From: SAR324 cluster bacterium
GTDB lineage: Bacteria > SAR324 > XYD2-FULL-50-16
Direction: 5' to 3'
Assembly: GCA_002401295.1 (NCBI GenBank)
Contig: NVSR01000001.1
Coordinates: 3,516-12,988, forward strand
DNA length: 9,473 bases
The notes below the pieces were generated by a model. The model was given only the letters and a program-made list of their open reading frames with translations, was not told the origin of the DNA and searched no databases. How positions within the stretch are numbered: the stretch's first letter is position 1; every line of letters starts with the position of its first letter. Shown one piece after another: positions 1-4,425 of this stretch. The translations under genes were made by a program, and so were the position numbers.

Positions 1-225
1 CGTAATTTCAATAACATTATGTGTTTCATCTCTATATTTAAATATAGTGCTAGACGAATCAAATAAAGATCCTTTGTTATTCTCAAATTGCTCCATTACA
101 GTTGCATTAGTCTCGCCCCATTGAAAGTTGCTAAGTCTAAGTACTAATCCGTAAATGTGCTCATTATTAGAAGCAGTAATCTCAGGTCCAAAGTCATAAG
201 GATTTAAATAATTAAAATTACACAT
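1..225 (-). CDS. Hypothetical protein, N-terminal 75 codons, cut by left window edge
   Basis: An open minus-strand frame starts with ATG at 225-223 and stays open to base 1, so only the N-terminus is visible (begins MCNFNYLNPYDFG). A good ribosome binding site, AAAGG, sits 9 bases before the ATG, inside the end of the preceding gene, which it overlaps by 8 bases; this implies translational coupling and one operon with the 122-aa gene. The visible part is mildly acidic and polar, with no signal peptide, membrane segment or recognised motif. Function unknown. The start is well supported; the identity is not. Confidence 0.75.
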   Translation of the reverse strand, partial: MCNFNYLNPYDFGPEITASNNEHIYGLVLRLSNFQWGETNATVMEQFENNKGSLFDSSSTIFKYRDETHNVIEIT

Positions 226-586
226 GTCGATCAACCTTTATTGTTTTTAAGTCATAAGAACTTAATCCACCACCAAGAAGTACTTTATAAAGCATCTCTA
301 ATAATGATTTTGCAACAGGGGCCACATCAACATTTGATTTTCTTTTATCCCATCCAGATACAATAACACCTTTGTTACCAACCTTTCGTTCACCAATAAG
401 AACAACACCATTTACCTCAACTGCCTTACGCGTATCTACTTTTGCTTGCTTAAGCTCGCTTTCTAGATGCTTTAATGCAGAAAAGTCGGTGACTCCTCTT
501 AGTGTTAATTTAATTAGTGCATACGTGCTAACCTCTAATACAAATTTACTTGTAAAGGGTTTGGCTACAACATTGTCATTTTTCAT
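218..586 (-). CDS. Hypothetical protein, 122 aa
   Basis: An uninterrupted frame of 122 codons with ATG at 586-584 and an AAGG ribosome binding site 8 bases upstream. It is the first gene after leader copy 1 and overlaps the next gene by 8 bases. The protein looks soluble. It has a basic middle (around residues 45-85: alternating lysines, VGNKGVIVSGWDKRKSN) and a C-terminal helix-like stretch (SLLEMLYKVLL) followed by GGG. No catalytic motif is recognised. Its place behind the same kind of leader as RecT and the nuclease suggests co-regulation with the recombination genes, not a specific role. A DNA- or protein-binding accessory factor would fit, but that is a guess. Confidence 0.75.
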   Translation of the reverse strand: MKNDNVVAKPFTSKFVLEVSTYALIKLTLRGVTDFSALKHLESELKQAKVDTRKAVEVNGVVLIGERKVGNKGVIVSGWDKRKSNVDVAPVAKSLLEMLYKVLLGGGLSSYDLKTIKVDRHV

Positions 587-594
587 TTTATTTA

Positions 595-674
595 CCTTAT
601 TTAATAAAAGGCATAGGATTCCCTAATGGGAGTTCCTAGCCTTAGCTATTGAAACTCCCAAAAGGAGTAAGTTT
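595..674 (-). promoter_or_regulatory. Structured leader, copy 1 (upstream of the 122-aa gene)
   Basis: Read as minus-strand RNA, it begins 1-2 bases after the stop codon of the 88-aa gene and ends at the Shine-Dalgarno sequence (595-598) of the 122-aa gene. Pairings available: segment 1 with 2, ACTCC/GGAGT around 668-654; segment 2 with 3, GGGAGTTTC (659-651) with GGAACTCCC (636-628), nine pairs including one U.G, plus inner TAGC/GCTA; segment 3 with 4, AAGGC (643-639) with GCCTT (612-608), TAGGA with TCCTA, and TCCC/GGGA around an ATTA loop, with one unpaired T between the lower stems. CCTT at the end of segment 4 can also pair with the AAGG Shine-Dalgarno. The helices conflict, so the RNA must choose. 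Seen directly: the complementarity. Inferred: that it folds and regulates. Confidence 0.8.
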
Positions 675-675
675 G

Positions 676-942
676 TTATTTCGTAGATTCTCGTTTATGA
701 TACATATGTTGAAACTTTACGTCCACATACTGATCACTAATTGTGTTATAAAACCTTGTGCCATCTTCAACAAAGATATCTGTGATTTCATCATATACTG
801 ACCAAGGGCCATCATGTTTAATGCAATCTCCGACTTTAAAGTCTAATATCAAAGTGTCTAACTCCAAAAGGTTATGTTCTTTTATAAACTCATTCGTAAG
901 TACCTGGTATATCCTTTCAACTGAAAAGTCTCGTTTAATCAA
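676..942 (-). CDS. Hypothetical protein, 88 aa, TTG start
   Basis: This 88-codon frame begins with TTG at 942-940. The start is supported by AAGGA six bases upstream and by an 8-base overlap with the end of the preceding gene; no ATG lies near the N-terminus. It is the third gene of the operon behind leader copy 2, and its TAA is followed almost at once by leader copy 1. The protein is soluble-looking and acidic, with a central VGDCIKHDGPW stretch (about residues 37-47) and an aromatic, histidine-containing C-terminus (FQHMYHKRESTK). No family is recognised. The short beta-rich pattern 30-75 could be a small SH3-like or OB-like barrel, but this cannot be decided by eye. Confidence 0.7.
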   Translation of the reverse strand: MIKRDFSVERIYQVLTNEFIKEHNLLELDTLILDFKVGDCIKHDGPWSVYDEITDIFVEDGTRFYNTISDQYVDVKFQHMYHKRESTK

Positions 943-1447
943 AATGATTCCTTAGCTTCAGTAAAGAAGGTTTATAACTATCGCTCCACTCCGAAGAGAG
1001 TTTTGATTTCCAAGTTCTACCTTTGTCATGCATATAAAATACAATTTCATTGGCCAAAGAAAGTAAATTCATACTTTCCATACGTATACGAGTTTTATCT
1101 ACTTCTTGATATTTATTTTCAAGGAATGCCTTTGCTTCATCTAAAGTAATTTCTCTTATTTCACCATCGCTGGTACAAAAAAGATAGTTAGTATCTAAAG
1201 ATAAAAAGTCAAACGCTAAGTCCTTGTATTTTTGAATGTTATTTTCAAGATTATCGGAAGACCAATTACAAGTACTTGTTAGGTTCATTAAGAACAGATG
1301 TGTTCCAGATGAGCGATAACTACTTATAAAATCTCCTGTGTAATCTTTTAAAACCATTTGGTCATTAATGAGTAAATCATCTTTATATGTTTGAAGATGA
1401 GGTAATACTCTTTCTTTAAGATTGTTAAAATCGTTTAGTTTACACAT
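935..1447 (-). CDS. Hypothetical protein, 170 aa
   Basis: ATG at 1447-1445 has GGAG seven bases upstream, inside the end of the preceding gene, which it overlaps by 13 bases; it overlaps the following TTG-started gene by 8. It is thus the middle gene of a coupled three-gene operon. The protein (begins MCKLNDFNNLKERVL) appears soluble and probably largely helical, with runs such as residues 85-105 and a lysine/serine-rich C-terminus ending LLKLRNHFD. No signal peptide, membrane span or catalytic motif is recognised. Function unknown. Confidence 0.75.
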   Translation of the reverse strand: MCKLNDFNNLKERVLPHLQTYKDDLLINDQMVLKDYTGDFISSYRSSGTHLFLMNLTSTCNWSSDNLENNIQKYKDLAFDFLSLDTNYLFCTSDGEIREITLDEAKAFLENKYQEVDKTRIRMESMNLLSLANEIVFYMHDKGRTWKSKLSSEWSDSYKPSLLKLRNHFD

Positions 1448-1962
1448 AAGGTATCTCCGGACATAGCATTGCTACCATTAGGATTCATTAAGTGCTCTAA
1501 AAGCTCATTTAATGCAGCGTGTGCATTTGAACCTACTAAACAAAATATATCTGTGTAATCACCATTAGGACCACTTGCATGGCTTAAACCTACTTCAATA
1601 TTATTAATACGAAGTTTTCCAAAGGACGAACCAAAATCAATTACTTGAACAGTTGGGACGTTATTAATAAATCCTAAATCTAATCTGAGATCATATTTGT
1701 CTTCTTTCTGACCTTTGATATACCCTTTCGGATAAAAAGTCATGCTGTGCATATATGAACCTGTCATAAGGATATTTGAATACATTAAGTACTTGGAACG
1801 AGTAAGCGAGATGCTGAAGATTGTAGGGCTTGAAATTTTAAAAACTTCTCTTCCTAAATTTTGTCCTAAAACACCTTCTTTTGTTATAACTACTCCATCA
1901 TTGACGGTATATGCTAAATCACATAAAGTGCTTGGTTGATTGTTTAATTTGAATGTTTTCAT
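1435..1962 (-). CDS. Hypothetical protein, 175 aa
   Basis: ATG at 1962-1960 lies 8 bases after an AAGG Shine-Dalgarno and directly behind leader copy 2, making this the first gene of a three-gene operon. The protein looks beta-rich in its N-terminal two thirds (VNDGVVITKEGVLG, VFKISSPTIFSISL, YDLRLDLGFINNVPTVQVIDFG) and ends with a helix-like segment HAALNELLEHLMN around residues 149-161. There is no signal peptide or membrane segment. I do not recognise the family. Its genetic setting (shared leader with RecT and nuclease operons) is the only functional clue. Confidence 0.75.
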   Translation of the reverse strand: MKTFKLNNQPSTLCDLAYTVNDGVVITKEGVLGQNLGREVFKISSPTIFSISLTRSKYLMYSNILMTGSYMHSMTFYPKGYIKGQKEDKYDLRLDLGFINNVPTVQVIDFGSSFGKLRINNIEVGLSHASGPNGDYTDIFCLVGSNAHAALNELLEHLMNPNGSNAMSGDTLCVN

Positions 1963-1970
1963 TTTTTTTA

Positions 1971-2045
1971 CCTTTGTTAAGAAGGCATAGAAATCCCTAT
2001 TGGGAGTTTCTAGCCTAAGCTGTTGAAACTCCCAAGGGAGTAAGT
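1971..2045 (-). promoter_or_regulatory. Structured leader, copy 2 (upstream of the 175-aa gene)
   Basis: Same layout as copy 1. Segment 1 with 2 is a perfect palindrome (ACTCCC TTGGGAGT). Segment 2 with 3 is GGGAGTTTC (2033-2025) with GAAACTCCC (2010-2002), nine Watson-Crick pairs; the U.G wobble of copies 1 and 3 has become U-A. Segment 3 with 4 is TAGAAA with TTTCTA, where copy 1 has TAGGA/TCCTA, so both sides changed together, plus AGGC/GCCT below the conserved one-base bulge and TCCC/GGGA above with an AATA loop. The Shine-Dalgarno AAGG (1974-1971) is complementary to CCTT at the end of segment 4. Confidence 0.8.
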
Positions 2046-2060
2046 TACTATTTAATTAAG

Positions 2061-2231
2061 TTAGTCAAAGAGACCTGGTAGCATTGGGGTAAGAAGATAA
2101 TCTTCCTCACGTTCAAGATTTTTAAGCTTTTTTGCATTTCTGCGTAAGGCCTTATTAGATCTATTAATGCTACTTAGTACAAGTCTTTTTTGTTTACGAA
2201 TCTTTTTTAATTCTTCGAGTTTTTCGCTCAT
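2061..2231 (-). CDS. Small basic helical protein, 56 aa
   Basis: A short minus-strand frame, ATG at 2231-2229 and TAA at 2063-2061, with AAGGA nine bases upstream. The protein (begins MSEKLEELKKIRKQKR) is strongly basic and predicted helical or coiled-coil for about residues 2-45, then has an acidic patch (EREEDY) and ends TPMLPGLFD. The C-terminal tail loosely resembles the hydrophobic peptides that bind the DNA polymerase sliding clamp (consensus QL-x-LF), but the usual glutamine is missing. The basic coiled-coil composition would fit nucleic-acid binding. It sits 38 bases after the 139-aa gene and just before leader copy 2. Real by coding quality and ribosome binding site; function unknown. 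Confidence 0.7.
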   Translation of the reverse strand: MSEKLEELKKIRKQKRLVLSSINRSNKALRRNAKKLKNLEREEDYLLTPMLPGLFD

Positions 2232-2241
2232 GAATTATGTT

Positions 2242-2258
2242 CCTTCTCTTAAAGAAAG
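2242..2258 (-). promoter_or_regulatory. Hairpin overlapping the Shine-Dalgarno of the 56-aa gene
   Basis: On the minus strand CTTTCT (2258-2253) can pair with AGAAGG (2247-2242) across a five-base loop, five Watson-Crick pairs and one U.G. The 3' arm contains the gene's Shine-Dalgarno, so the fold would hide it. The stem is short and weak; regulatory meaning is inferred. Confidence 0.4.
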
Positions 2259-2269
2259 TATGAAATATA

Positions 2270-2689
2270 TTAAACGATATCATCGCCACGGAAATAATCA
2301 AGATTATTTGATGGACATGGTAAGTCATCACTAATAAATTCTAAATTTGCATCAATTGCATCATTTAAAGCGTCATAGTACATAACAGCGTTTTTAAGTC
2401 CAGAACTAAATTTTGTTAATGTAAAATTAACTTTTGCTTCTCGGATTTGTTCAAACAGTCCATATTCAATATTGTCTAATTTTTCTTGCACTTCAGTGAT
2501 ATCTTGATCATTCATCATTCCAACAGGTTTAGTTTTAAAAACTTGATTTTGCATCAAATATTCTTCAACTTTATTGCCATCTTTTTGAACTACTCTTAAT
2601 CCACTAAAACCTTTATCAGTATTAATACCAATAGTTGCACTCTCTATAACTTTAGAATTTTCATTAACTTTAATTTCATTTGTAAACAT
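2270..2689 (-). CDS. Hypothetical protein, 139 aa
   Basis: ATG at 2689-2687 is preceded by TAAGGAAACGT, in which the stop codon of the 43-aa gene overlaps the Shine-Dalgarno, so the two are coupled. The protein is acidic and soluble-looking. The N-terminal half (residues 1-50: IKVNENSKVIESATIGINTDKGFSGL in pieces) looks beta-rich, a helical middle follows (around 63-115), and the C-terminus is acidic (DLPCPSNNLDYFRGDDIV). An acidic tail on a small phage protein sometimes marks single-strand-binding or DNA-mimic proteins, but no defining motif is present here. Function unknown. Confidence 0.75.
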   Translation of the reverse strand: MFTNEIKVNENSKVIESATIGINTDKGFSGLRVVQKDGNKVEEYLMQNQVFKTKPVGMMNDQDITEVQEKLDNIEYGLFEQIREAKVNFTLTKFSSGLKNAVMYYDALNDAIDANLEFISDDLPCPSNNLDYFRGDDIV

Positions 2690-2698
2690 TACGTTTCC

Positions 2699-2830
2699 TT
2701 ATTTTTTATTATTATTTATATTTTTAATCACTCTATTGTCATAGACAAAACCAAAGCGTGTTGCTTCCGTGTGTAGTGATAACTCTTTTTGTTTTTTATC
2801 TTTTTTCTTTGATACAATTTTTAATTTCAT
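2699..2830 (-). CDS. Very small basic protein, 43 aa
   Basis: ATG at 2830-2828 follows AAAAGG with a seven-base spacer; the TAA at 2701-2699 forms part of the next gene's ribosome binding site. The ATG comes immediately after the TAG of the 62-aa gene. The protein (begins MKLKIVSKKKDKKQKEL) is lysine-rich at residues 2-15 and ends NINNNKK, with one ordered-looking core HTEATRFGFVYDNRVI. It may bind nucleic acid through charge; this is inference. The tight packing and good ribosome binding site are the main reasons to call it real. Confidence 0.65.
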   Translation of the reverse strand: MKLKIVSKKKDKKQKELSLHTEATRFGFVYDNRVIKNINNNKK

Positions 2831-3019
2831 CTACTTACCTTTTAATCGGTCAAGAACCAATGTGTAATATAGAAAAGGAACTAAGCCATAAAATAAAATT
2901 TTATGAACTAATGTCCAACCACTTGTACGCTCTTTATGAACCCGTTCACACCAAATGGTATAAGCAAGTGCAATCAATGCATACGAACTAAAAAAGAAGT
3001 AACTTATGAACTCAATCAC
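2831..3019 (-). CDS. Small membrane protein, 62 aa, GTG start
   Basis: The frame begins with GTG at 3019-3017, overlapping the end of a possible 20-codon upstream frame by 8 bases; there is no strong Shine-Dalgarno of its own, so translational coupling is likely. Two hydrophobic segments, about residues 4-22 and 37-56, flank a charged loop CERVHKERTSGW, with a basic C-terminus (DRLKGK). It is thus a probable two-span inner-membrane protein. Size and topology would suit a holin-like or superinfection-related protein, but many small phage membrane proteins look like this and I do not recognise the family. Confidence 0.65.
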   Translation of the reverse strand: MIEFISYFFFSSYALIALAYTIWCERVHKERTSGWTLVHKILFYGLVPFLYYTLVLDRLKGK

Positions 3020-3074
3020 TGTTATTTCTTATCAAAGAATATTTTGAATTTTTAATAGAAGCTTTTTGCAACAT
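3012..3074 (-). CDS. Possible 20-aa leader peptide
   Basis: ATG at 3074-3072 has an excellent Shine-Dalgarno (AAAGGA, six bases away) and runs 20 codons to TGA at 3014-3012, encoding a basic peptide that begins MLQKASIKNSKYS. Its stop overlaps the GTG start of the 62-aa membrane protein. It may be a leader peptide that couples translation into that gene, or simply a short non-functional frame. The ribosome binding site is the main support. Confidence 0.4.
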   Translation of the reverse strand: MLQKASIKNSKYSLIRNNSD

Positions 3075-3079
3075 ATGTT

Positions 3080-3094
3080 TTCCTTTAAAAGGAA
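3080..3094 (-). promoter_or_regulatory. Palindrome covering the Shine-Dalgarno of the 20-codon frame
   Basis: The 15 bases read TTCCTTT-T-AAAGGAA on the minus strand, perfect 7-base arms. The right arm holds the AAAGGA ribosome binding site at 3089-3080. As RNA it could fold into a five-pair hairpin that hides it; as DNA it could be an operator half-site pair. Either role is inferred. Confidence 0.4.
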
Positions 3095-3104
3095 GATAAG
3101 TCGC

Positions 3105-3134
3105 ACCCAAGGATACGAAGTATCCCCTCTGGGT
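3105..3134 (-). terminator. Stem-loop after the 97-aa gene (weak terminator or processing site)
   Basis: Minus-strand sequence after the 97-aa gene pairs ACCCA with TGGGT and GGATAC with GTATCC around a TTC loop; the internal loop is asymmetric. No T-run follows (next bases GCGACTTATC), so it is not a standard intrinsic terminator. A processing or mRNA-stabilising hairpin is equally possible. Confidence 0.4.
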
Positions 3135-3154
3135 AAATGTAAATTATTACAAAA

Positions 3155-3448
3155 CTAAAAAGTTAAGAGCCCTTGACGGTGACTATCACAATGCGTGATT
3201 TCTAAAGCTATTTCTTTACCCTTACTTGGAGTAGAGATAAATGAAATAACATTTCCAGGAAGGAACTCTTTTTTACATTGATTAGTAACTTCTCGTTGAC
3301 GCTCCTTTGGAATATGCAGAACAAATTCTGTAGGACCATTTTTTAAAGTGACTAACCACCAGTTTTGTTTATCATCATTAGGAGATGGAATACATTCCGA
3401 AGAAAGTATTTTTCCTTTTCCGATTGTTTTAACGGTAAATTCGTACAT
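3155..3448 (-). CDS. Hypothetical protein, 97 aa
   Basis: ATG at 3448-3446 follows AGAGG inside the end of the upstream membrane-protein gene, with a 20-base overlap. The protein alternates short beta-like stretches (FTVKTIGKGKIL, WWLVTLKNGPTEFVLHI, GNVISFISTPSKGKEIALEI), a pattern seen in small barrels of the OB or SH3 kind. It has cysteines at about 19, 58 and 87. There is no membrane segment. The barrel idea rests on pattern only; function unknown. It is followed by a stem-loop. Confidence 0.75.
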   Translation of the reverse strand: MYEFTVKTIGKGKILSSECIPSPNDDKQNWWLVTLKNGPTEFVLHIPKERQREVTNQCKKEFLPGNVISFISTPSKGKEIALEITHCDSHRQGLLTF

Positions 3449-3767
3449 CTTGTACCTCTTGTTGAGTTACATTTTGTAAACGGATATCTCTTTTTTCAGA
3501 AATATAAAAAGTAAATTGCACAACGGCAAAAATTACAATTGTAATCATCGCTATTGGTATAAACATATTTAAGTTTCCTTGTCCTCTATAAAACCAACGG
3601 TTACCAGCAAAGGTAGTCAATAATGCAATGGTAAAAAAGAACCATCCTGATAATTGAAATACCTCACCGGTAATGCCTGCTGCTATTGGAATTAAAAAAG
3701 CCCATATACTAGACTTAACTACATTTAACGTTATTTGATCAAACTCTGATTGTGATAATTTTTCCAT
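3429..3767 (-). CDS. Membrane protein, 112 aa (ATG start preferred over an upstream TTG)
   Basis: The frame stays open upstream to a TTG at 3956-3954 (175 aa), but that TTG has no ribosome binding site. The ATG at 3767-3765 has AAAGG eight bases upstream, the spacing used by the other genes here, so I start there. Three hydrophobic segments lie at about residues 18-36, 41-56 and 68-89, followed by a charged, glutamine-rich cytoplasmic-looking tail (EKRDIRLQNVTQQEVQDVRIYR). It is a probable inner-membrane protein translated together with the 97-aa gene it overlaps. The longer form would add one more hydrophobic segment. No family recognised. Confidence 0.7.
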   Translation of the reverse strand: MEKLSQSEFDQITLNVVKSSIWAFLIPIAAGITGEVFQLSGWFFFTIALLTTFAGNRWFYRGQGNLNMFIPIAMITIVIFAVVQFTFYISEKRDIRLQNVTQQEVQDVRIYR

Positions 3768-3831
3768 TTTAATTGCCTTTGTTTTATTATTTGTGTTATT
3801 ATTTTGAAAGATAAACCAAGAAAGGGCCACT

Positions 3832-4002
3832 GTGAAACAGCAGACAATGTTTATGATTATATATCTCTCGTTAATAGTAATAGCTCTTTTGAACCATGAA
3901 CCTGTATCAGCATTTGTCGCCTTTGTTTGTGGTATCGCTGTATTAGCAATGTACAAATATGGTGGTGAACGCTTACGTAAAATATTAAGTTATATTTACT
4001 AA
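3832..4002 (+). CDS. Candidate small membrane protein, 56 aa, plus strand, GTG start
   Basis: This is the only plus-strand frame I consider likely to be real. GTG at 3832 has AAAGGG five bases upstream; ATGs at 3847 and 3853 are in frame. The product begins MKQQTMFMIIYLSL, has two hydrophobic segments (about 6-21 and 25-41) and a basic C-terminus (YGGERLRKILSYIY), a coherent small membrane protein following the positive-inside rule. It lies opposite the region that separates the TTG and ATG starts of the minus-strand 112-aa gene. Its TAA (4000-4002) overlaps the TAG of the convergent 53-aa gene. Against it: both strands are open here, so one is a shadow. A weak promoter (TTGCCT, 18 bases, TATTAT) can be seen near 3774-3803. 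Confidence 0.5.
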   Translation: MKQQTMFMIIYLSLIVIALLNHEPVSAFVAFVCGIAVLAMYKYGGERLRKILSYIY

Positions 4003-4160
4003 GGAAATGTCTTTAAAGAGCGGAGTGTGCGTATCACTATAAATCGTTCTTCCAATGTGGAAAACCAATATTCAGCAACTTGCTTATTATTTATTTTATT
4101 TACTACATAAAATCCGTATCTACCTAATGAATCTCTCATCTTTCTAATTGAACATAACAT
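3999..4160 (-). CDS. Small basic protein, 53 aa
   Basis: ATG at 4160-4158 follows AAAGGAG with a six-base spacer and starts one base after the TGA of the preceding 54-aa gene. It ends with TAG at 4001-3999. The product (begins MLCSIRKMRDSLGRYGFYVV) is basic (arginine/lysine rich) and soluble-looking, with aromatic residues and a helical middle (KQVAEYWFSTLEERFIVIRTLRSL). The arrangement suggests a compact winged or ribbon DNA-binding protein, but no family is recognised. Strong ribosome binding site and tight spacing make it likely real. Confidence 0.7.
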   Translation of the reverse strand: MLCSIRKMRDSLGRYGFYVVNKINNKQVAEYWFSTLEERFIVIRTLRSLKTFP

Positions 4161-4161
4161 G

Positions 4162-4326
4162 TCATACTCCTTTAGAAAAACCTAATAGTGAAATACCTAA
4201 TATAATTAGAATAAATACCAATAAGGTTCTAATGATTTCAGTTCGAGGATCGAAGCAAAATTTGATTGTATGGAAGATTGTAAAATAGATTGGTCTTATT
4301 ATGAAGTGAGTAAGTGTGCGTGTCAT
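4162..4326 (-). CDS. Small membrane protein, 54 aa
   Basis: ATG at 4326-4324 follows AGGAG; TGA at 4164-4162 is one base from the next ATG, so the two are coupled. The product begins MTRTLTHFIIRPIYF. Residues 34-50 (TLLVFILIILGISLLGF) form a clear membrane span, and the N-terminal 33 residues are basic and amphipathic. It is the first gene after the dual terminator region and may be expressed by readthrough. Function unknown. Confidence 0.7.
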   Translation of the reverse strand: MTRTLTHFIIRPIYFTIFHTIKFCFDPRTEIIRTLLVFILIILGISLLGFSKGV

Positions 4327-4351
4327 TATTGACTCCTATGTCATTGTGCTT

Positions 4352-4397
4352 AAAAAGCCGACATGAGGAGGGGCAAAAGCCGACTCAAAATGTCGGC
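4352..4397 (-). terminator. Terminator region with one 5' arm and two competing 3' arms
   Basis: Downstream of the primase, the minus strand reads GCCGACAT (4397-4390), then GTCGGC followed by TTTT (4384-4375), then ATGTCGGC followed by TTTTT (4364-4352). The first arm can pair with the near arm (six pairs, seven-base loop) or with the far arm (eight pairs, 25-base loop). Both hairpins end in a T-run, as intrinsic terminators do. Between them is CCCCTCCTC, complementary to a Shine-Dalgarno. Termination after the primase is likely; a switch between two forms is inference. Confidence 0.7.
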
Positions 4398-4425
4398 AAC
4401 CGCCAGTGTTTTTTATATTAGTTAA

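Noticed and set aside
372..626. Plus-strand frame of 84 codons
   Set aside because: Antisense to the 122-aa gene and running into leader copy 1; no ribosome binding site, and serine/leucine/threonine-rich composition typical of a shadow frame.
3768..3956. TTG-started N-terminal extension of the 112-aa membrane protein (175 aa)
   Set aside because: No Shine-Dalgarno before the TTG, while the internal ATG has AAAGG at the spacing used throughout; the region also has a better plus-strand reading. It is not fully excluded.
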